A stretch of 64,000 nucleotides of DNA from an uncultured Lachnospiraceae bacterium (GTDB lineage: Bacteria > Bacillota > Clostridia > Lachnospirales > Lachnospiraceae), in contig CAJTTO010000021.1 of the NCBI GenBank assembly GCA_910579275.1, positions 1 through 64,000 on the forward strand. Direction: 5' to 3'. This document shows positions 61,057 through 64,000 of this stretch, piece by piece. Each line of letters begins with the position of its first letter. Position 1 is the stretch's first letter. The notes beneath the pieces were generated by a model. That model searched no databases and was not told where the DNA came from. It worked only from the letters and a program-made list of their open reading frames with translations. Position numbers and translations under genes: made by a program.

Positions 61057-61063
61057 CTTTGAT

Positions 61064-61234
61064 TTTTCTGTGTAACAGTTCAGCCCAGGACTTTGCACTG
61101 GCTGCAAAGTCCGTGAAATAACGTAGTGGCAGAGATGCATCAAGCCACGGTACGTGGCTTTGACACCACGAAGTGGTTTTGCATGGCTTGATGTCCATAA
61201 CAGGAAGCCGAAGGCTGAACTGTTACTTTTCTGT
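61064..61234. mobile_element. MITE copy B: full 155-bp element after rbfA
   Basis: The element spans 61072-61226, in the opposite orientation to copy A. Its 14-bp ends are GTAACAGTTCAGCC and GGCTGAACTGTTAC. TTTTCTGT flanks both sides (61064-61071 and 61227-61234), a perfect 8-bp target duplication. Compared with copy A it has about 18 extra bases in the central hairpin and several substitutions. It lies between the rbfA stop and the rbfA terminator. Confidence 0.9.
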
Positions 61235-61240
61235 TACTTT

Positions 61241-61645
61241 TTATTCACATGCACTGTCACCAATTCCGCTGTCATCCACATGTCTCTCATCATCTGCACG
61301 ATTAATTTCGTCTATCTTTTTCGACATGGACACACCATAAGCAATTGACTGGTCAAGGATAAACTTAATCTCCGGCGTGTTTCTCAGATTAATCTTTTTT
61401 GCCAAGAGACTTCTGATGTAACCCTCAGCACTCTTTAATCCCGTAATGGTATCATTCTGAGAATCCTCATTTCCCAGAACGCTTATCCATGCCTTACAGG
61501 TCTTGAGATCCGGAGCTACCTCCACAGCCACGACCGAAGTCATTGGATTGATCCTCGGATCCTTTATCTCGCTCCTTATGATTTCAGCAAGAACACGATG
61601 AACCTCCCCATTTACACGGGTATTTTTGACACTGTTCTTTCTCAT
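61241..61645 (-). CDS. rbfA: Ribosome-binding factor A
   Basis: RbfA, 134 residues, helps 16S rRNA maturation and 30S assembly, notably in the cold. 'RVNGEVHRVLAEIIRSEIKDPRI' and 'PDLKTCKAWISVLGNE' are family features. The C-terminal tail is acidic. It lies 40 bases after infB, the standard order. Confidence 0.95.
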   Translation of the reverse strand: MRKNSVKNTRVNGEVHRVLAEIIRSEIKDPRINPMTSVVAVEVAPDLKTCKAWISVLGNEDSQNDTITGLKSAEGYIRSLLAKKINLRNTPEIKFILDQSIAYGVSMSKKIDEINRADDERHVDDSGIGDSACE

Positions 61646-61685
61646 ATTTTCTACACTCCGTTATACACTTTAAAAGCCCTGACTT

Positions 61686-64000
61686 TTATCTCGGAACCTC
61701 TACCATGATATATGCCTCAACAATATCAAGCTCCTGCATACTGTCAAAGCCTTCGAATACAAGACCACACTCAAACCCTGACTTCACTTCCTTGACATCA
61801 TCCTTAAATCTCTTGAGTGATGCAAGCTCACCCTCATAAATCTGTTCACCCTCACGGGATATACGAATCTTGCATCCTCTCTGGAAACTACCGTCAAGGA
61901 CATATGAGCCTGCAATATTGCCAACCGCGGACGCCTTAAATATCTGTCTAACTTCCGCATGACCGATAACCTTCTCCTCAAATACGGGATCCAGCATACC
62001 TTTCATGGCTGCCTCAACATCCTCGATTGCCTGATATATAACCTTGTAAAGCCTTACGTCGACACCCTCGCGCTCCGCAACCGTTTTTGCCTGCGCATCC
62101 GGACGAACGTTAAATCCAATAATAATCGCCTTGGAAGCAGATGCAAGACTGACATCCGACTCATTGATGGCGCCTACGCCGCCATGAATACACTTGACCA
62201 CGACCTCCTCATTGGAAAGCTTGCTCAGACTCTGCTTGACAGCTTCCACACTGCCCTGTACATCCGCCTTAATAATAAGATTAAGCTCTTTGAGGTTTCC
62301 TGCCTGAATCTGGGAGAACAAATCGTCAAGGGACATCTTAGCTTTAGTATCCTCAAGAAGCTTCTCTTTATTCTGCGCCACAAACGTTTCTGCATAATAT
62401 TTCGCTTCTTTGTCATTTTCGTGTGCTATAAAAATCTCTCCGGCATTTGGCACATCGCCGAGTCCAAGGATTTCTACCGGAGTAGAAGGACCTGCTTCCT
62501 TTACGCGTCTTCCCTTGTCATCTACCATGGCACGAACCTTACCGCTCGCAGCTCCTGCCGAAACGAAATCACCGACATTTAATGTACCCTTCTGTACAAG
62601 AATCGTAGCCACCGGACCGCGTCCCTTGTCAAGCTCGGCTTCAATAACGAGACCTCTCGCCCGTCTGTTCGGATTTGCCTTCAGCTCAAGCACTTCCGCT
62701 GTCAGAAGAATCATTTCGAGCAGCTGTTCAATACCTTCACCGCTCTTGGCAGATACCGGTACAAATACCGTGCTTCCGCCCCAGTCTTCCGCGATTAAAC
62801 CATGCTCTGTCAATTCCTGCTTTACTCTCTCAATGTTGGCACCCGGCTTATCAATCTTATTTACAGCGACAATAATTTCGATGCCTGCGGCTTTTGCATG
62901 ATTAATCGCCTCCACCGTCTGCGGCATGACGCCATCATCTGCAGCTACCACGAGAATGGCAATGTCTGTTGAGTTGGCTCCACGCATACGCATTGCCGTG
63001 AACGCCTCATGACCCGGTGTATCCAGAAATGTAATTTTCTGTCCGTTTACATTTACTGTATAAGCACCAATATGCTGTGTAATGCCGCCGGCCTCTTTGT
63101 CCGTGACATTTGTCTTTCTAATGGCATCAAGGAGTGATGTCTTACCGTGGTCAACATGCCCCATTACACAGATTACAGGTGATCTTGGAACCATATCCGC
63201 AGGATTTTCCTCATCCTCCTTCAAAAGTTCTTCTATCACGTCAACTTTCACTTCCTGCTCACAGATAATCTCATACTCAATTGCGATATTCTCTGCCGTC
63301 TCATAAGAAATCTCCTGATTGACTGTCACAATCTGCCCCTGCAGGAACAGTTTCTTAACAATCGCTGACGGCTGTATCTTCATCTTATCCGCAAGTTCTT
63401 TAATTGTAAGTTTCTCCGGAAGCGTAATAACCTTAATCTGTTCTTCGACTGTCTCGACTGCTTTTTTCTCCGGCTTGATAAACTTTCCTGCCTTATTCTT
63501 GCCCTTGATGTTCTTGATGCTGTCGCCGTCCTCCTCGTACATAAGATCCTTGCGGTTTCTCTTATCTTTTTCCTGACTGATACGGCGTTTTTCTTCGTCT
63601 CTATGCTTTTCTGCATCCTTTATCGGGCTTTCCGGAACGAAACCGCCGCCCTTATTTCCGCTTTTATTGCCAAAGCCGTTTCTGTTGTCGCGTCCGCGGT
63701 CGTTATCGCGTCCTCCGCCAAATCCCTGTCCGGGTCTTCCCCCCTGTCCGTCACGGCGCTGTCCGTCAAAACCGGGTCTTCCCCCCTGTCCGTCACGGCG
63801 CTGTCCGTCAAAGCCGGGTCTTCCTCCCTGTCCGTCGCGGCGCTGTCCGTCCAAGCCGGGTCTTCCTCCCTGTCCGTCACGGCGCTGTCCATCGTTTCTG
63901 CTATTGTCACGGCGCTGCCCGTCATTTCTGTTATTATCACGGCGCTGCCCATCGTTTCTGTTACCATTATCGCGGCGCTGTCCGTCGTTTCTGCTGCCGT
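61686..64000 (-). CDS. infB: Translation initiation factor IF-2 (partial, N-terminus beyond the edge)
   Basis: IF-2 brings initiator tRNA to the ribosome. Present are an IF2_N module ('KLTIKELADKMKIQPSAIVKKLF'), the G domain with P-loop GHVDHGKT and 'DTPGHEAFTAMR', and the C-terminal domains ending 'DIVEAYIMVEVPR'. The reading frame remains open to the window edge at 64000, so the N-terminus is missing. The visible N-terminal part is an Arg/Gly/Asp/Gln-rich tandem repeat. Confidence 0.96.
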   Translation of the reverse strand, partial: GSRNDGQRRDNGNRNDGQRRDNNRNDGQRRDNSRNDGQRRDGQGGRPGLDGQRRDGQGGRPGFDGQRRDGQGGRPGFDGQRRDGQGGRPGQGFGGGRDNDRGRDNRNGFGNKSGNKGGGFVPESPIKDAEKHRDEEKRRISQEKDKRNRKDLMYEEDGDSIKNIKGKNKAGKFIKPEKKAVETVEEQIKVITLPEKLTIKELADKMKIQPSAIVKKLFLQGQIVTVNQEISYETAENIAIEYEIICEQEVKVDVIEELLKEDEENPADMVPRSPVICVMGHVDHGKTSLLDAIRKTNVTDKEAGGITQHIGAYTVNVNGQKITFLDTPGHEAFTAMRMRGANSTDIAILVVAADDGVMPQTVEAINHAKAAGIEIIVAVNKIDKPGANIERVKQELTEHGLIAEDWGGSTVFVPVSAKSGEGIEQLLEMILLTAEVLELKANPNRRARGLVIEAELDKGRGPVATILVQKGTLNVGDFVSAGAASGKVRAMVDDKGRRVKEAGPSTPVEILGLGDVPNAGEIFIAHENDKEAKYYAETFVAQNKEKLLEDTKAKMSLDDLFSQIQAGNLKELNLIIKADVQGSVEAVKQSLSKLSNEEVVVKCIHGGVGAINESDVSLASASKAIIIGFNVRPDAQAKTVAEREGVDVRLYKVIYQAIEDVEAAMKGMLDPVFEEKVIGHAEVRQIFKASAVGNIAGSYVLDGSFQRGCKIRISREGEQIYEGELASLKRFKDDVKEVKSGFECGLVFEGFDSMQELDIVEAYIMVEVPR
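63690..64000. repeat. Tandem repeats in the infB 5' region
   Basis: A 42-bp unit encoding DGQRRDGQGGRPGF repeats about four times (about 63726-63880). It gives way to a 30-33-bp unit encoding variants of DGQRRDNNRN that runs to the edge. The repeats are in frame and almost identical at the DNA level. They predict a disordered, RNA-binding-like tail whose length could vary between strains. Confidence 0.85.

Noticed and set aside
63690..64000. Regular repeats that could be mistaken for a CRISPR array
   Set aside because: The repeats are contiguous without unique spacers and keep the infB reading frame.

Overview
This 64 kb window is chromosomal DNA of a motile, low-to-mid GC Firmicute, most likely of the class Clostridia and family Lachnospiraceae. 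The reasons are the order of the long flagellar-chemotaxis (fla/che) operon, CodY next to TopA-DprA-ComM, a sporulation sigma factor of the SigK type, FliY instead of a plain FliN, CheC/CheD adaptation proteins, and several families (DUF1622, DUF6115, and tentatively DUF6179/DUF6323) that I associate with Clostridia. Nearly everything is on the minus strand. Only two small genes at the left edge are on the plus strand. I saw no rRNA, tRNA, CRISPR array, prophage or transposase gene.

Layout, in the direction of minus-strand transcription from right to left: infB (cut by the window edge) and rbfA; nrnA-truB-ribF; a secreted SH3/NlpC-P60 cell-wall hydrolase; rpsO and pnp; a ClbS-like protein; a probable DUF6323/DUF6179 pair; sigK; comM-dprA-topA; codY; then the fla/che operon from flgB at 43959 to fapA at 5663; a small conserved orf; a DUF6115 protein and an MltG/YceG-like protein; and rpsB-tsf.

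The fla/che operon encodes rod, MS-ring, C-ring, export gate, stator, hook, chemotaxis and sigma-28 functions in one run. It opens from a strong SigA-type promoter whose spacer holds a 13/15 CodY box, directly downstream of codY itself. A perfect 15/15 CodY box abuts a second promoter in front of motAB, and two further 13/15 boxes flank the gap before fliK. I infer that nutrient status, sensed as GTP and branched-chain amino acids, gates motility at several points. Between flgE and flbD the operon is broken by a terminator and an AT-rich islet of four non-flagellar-looking genes: a secreted protein, a 60-residue protein, a coiled-coil protein and a TPR glycosyltransferase.

The least expected feature is a family of short non-autonomous mobile elements. 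Two full copies (137 and 155 bp) and two deletion derivatives (50 and 44 bp) are each bounded by perfect 8-bp target duplications. The complete ends are terminal inverted repeats beginning GTAACAG. The 8-bp duplication and GTAA ends are those of IS66-family elements. Further decayed pieces lie by fliP, in the leader of the cell-wall hydrolase and possibly in the codY leader. That hydrolase leader also carries an 11-bp-phased array of TGTAAH half-sites matching the WalR (YycF) box.
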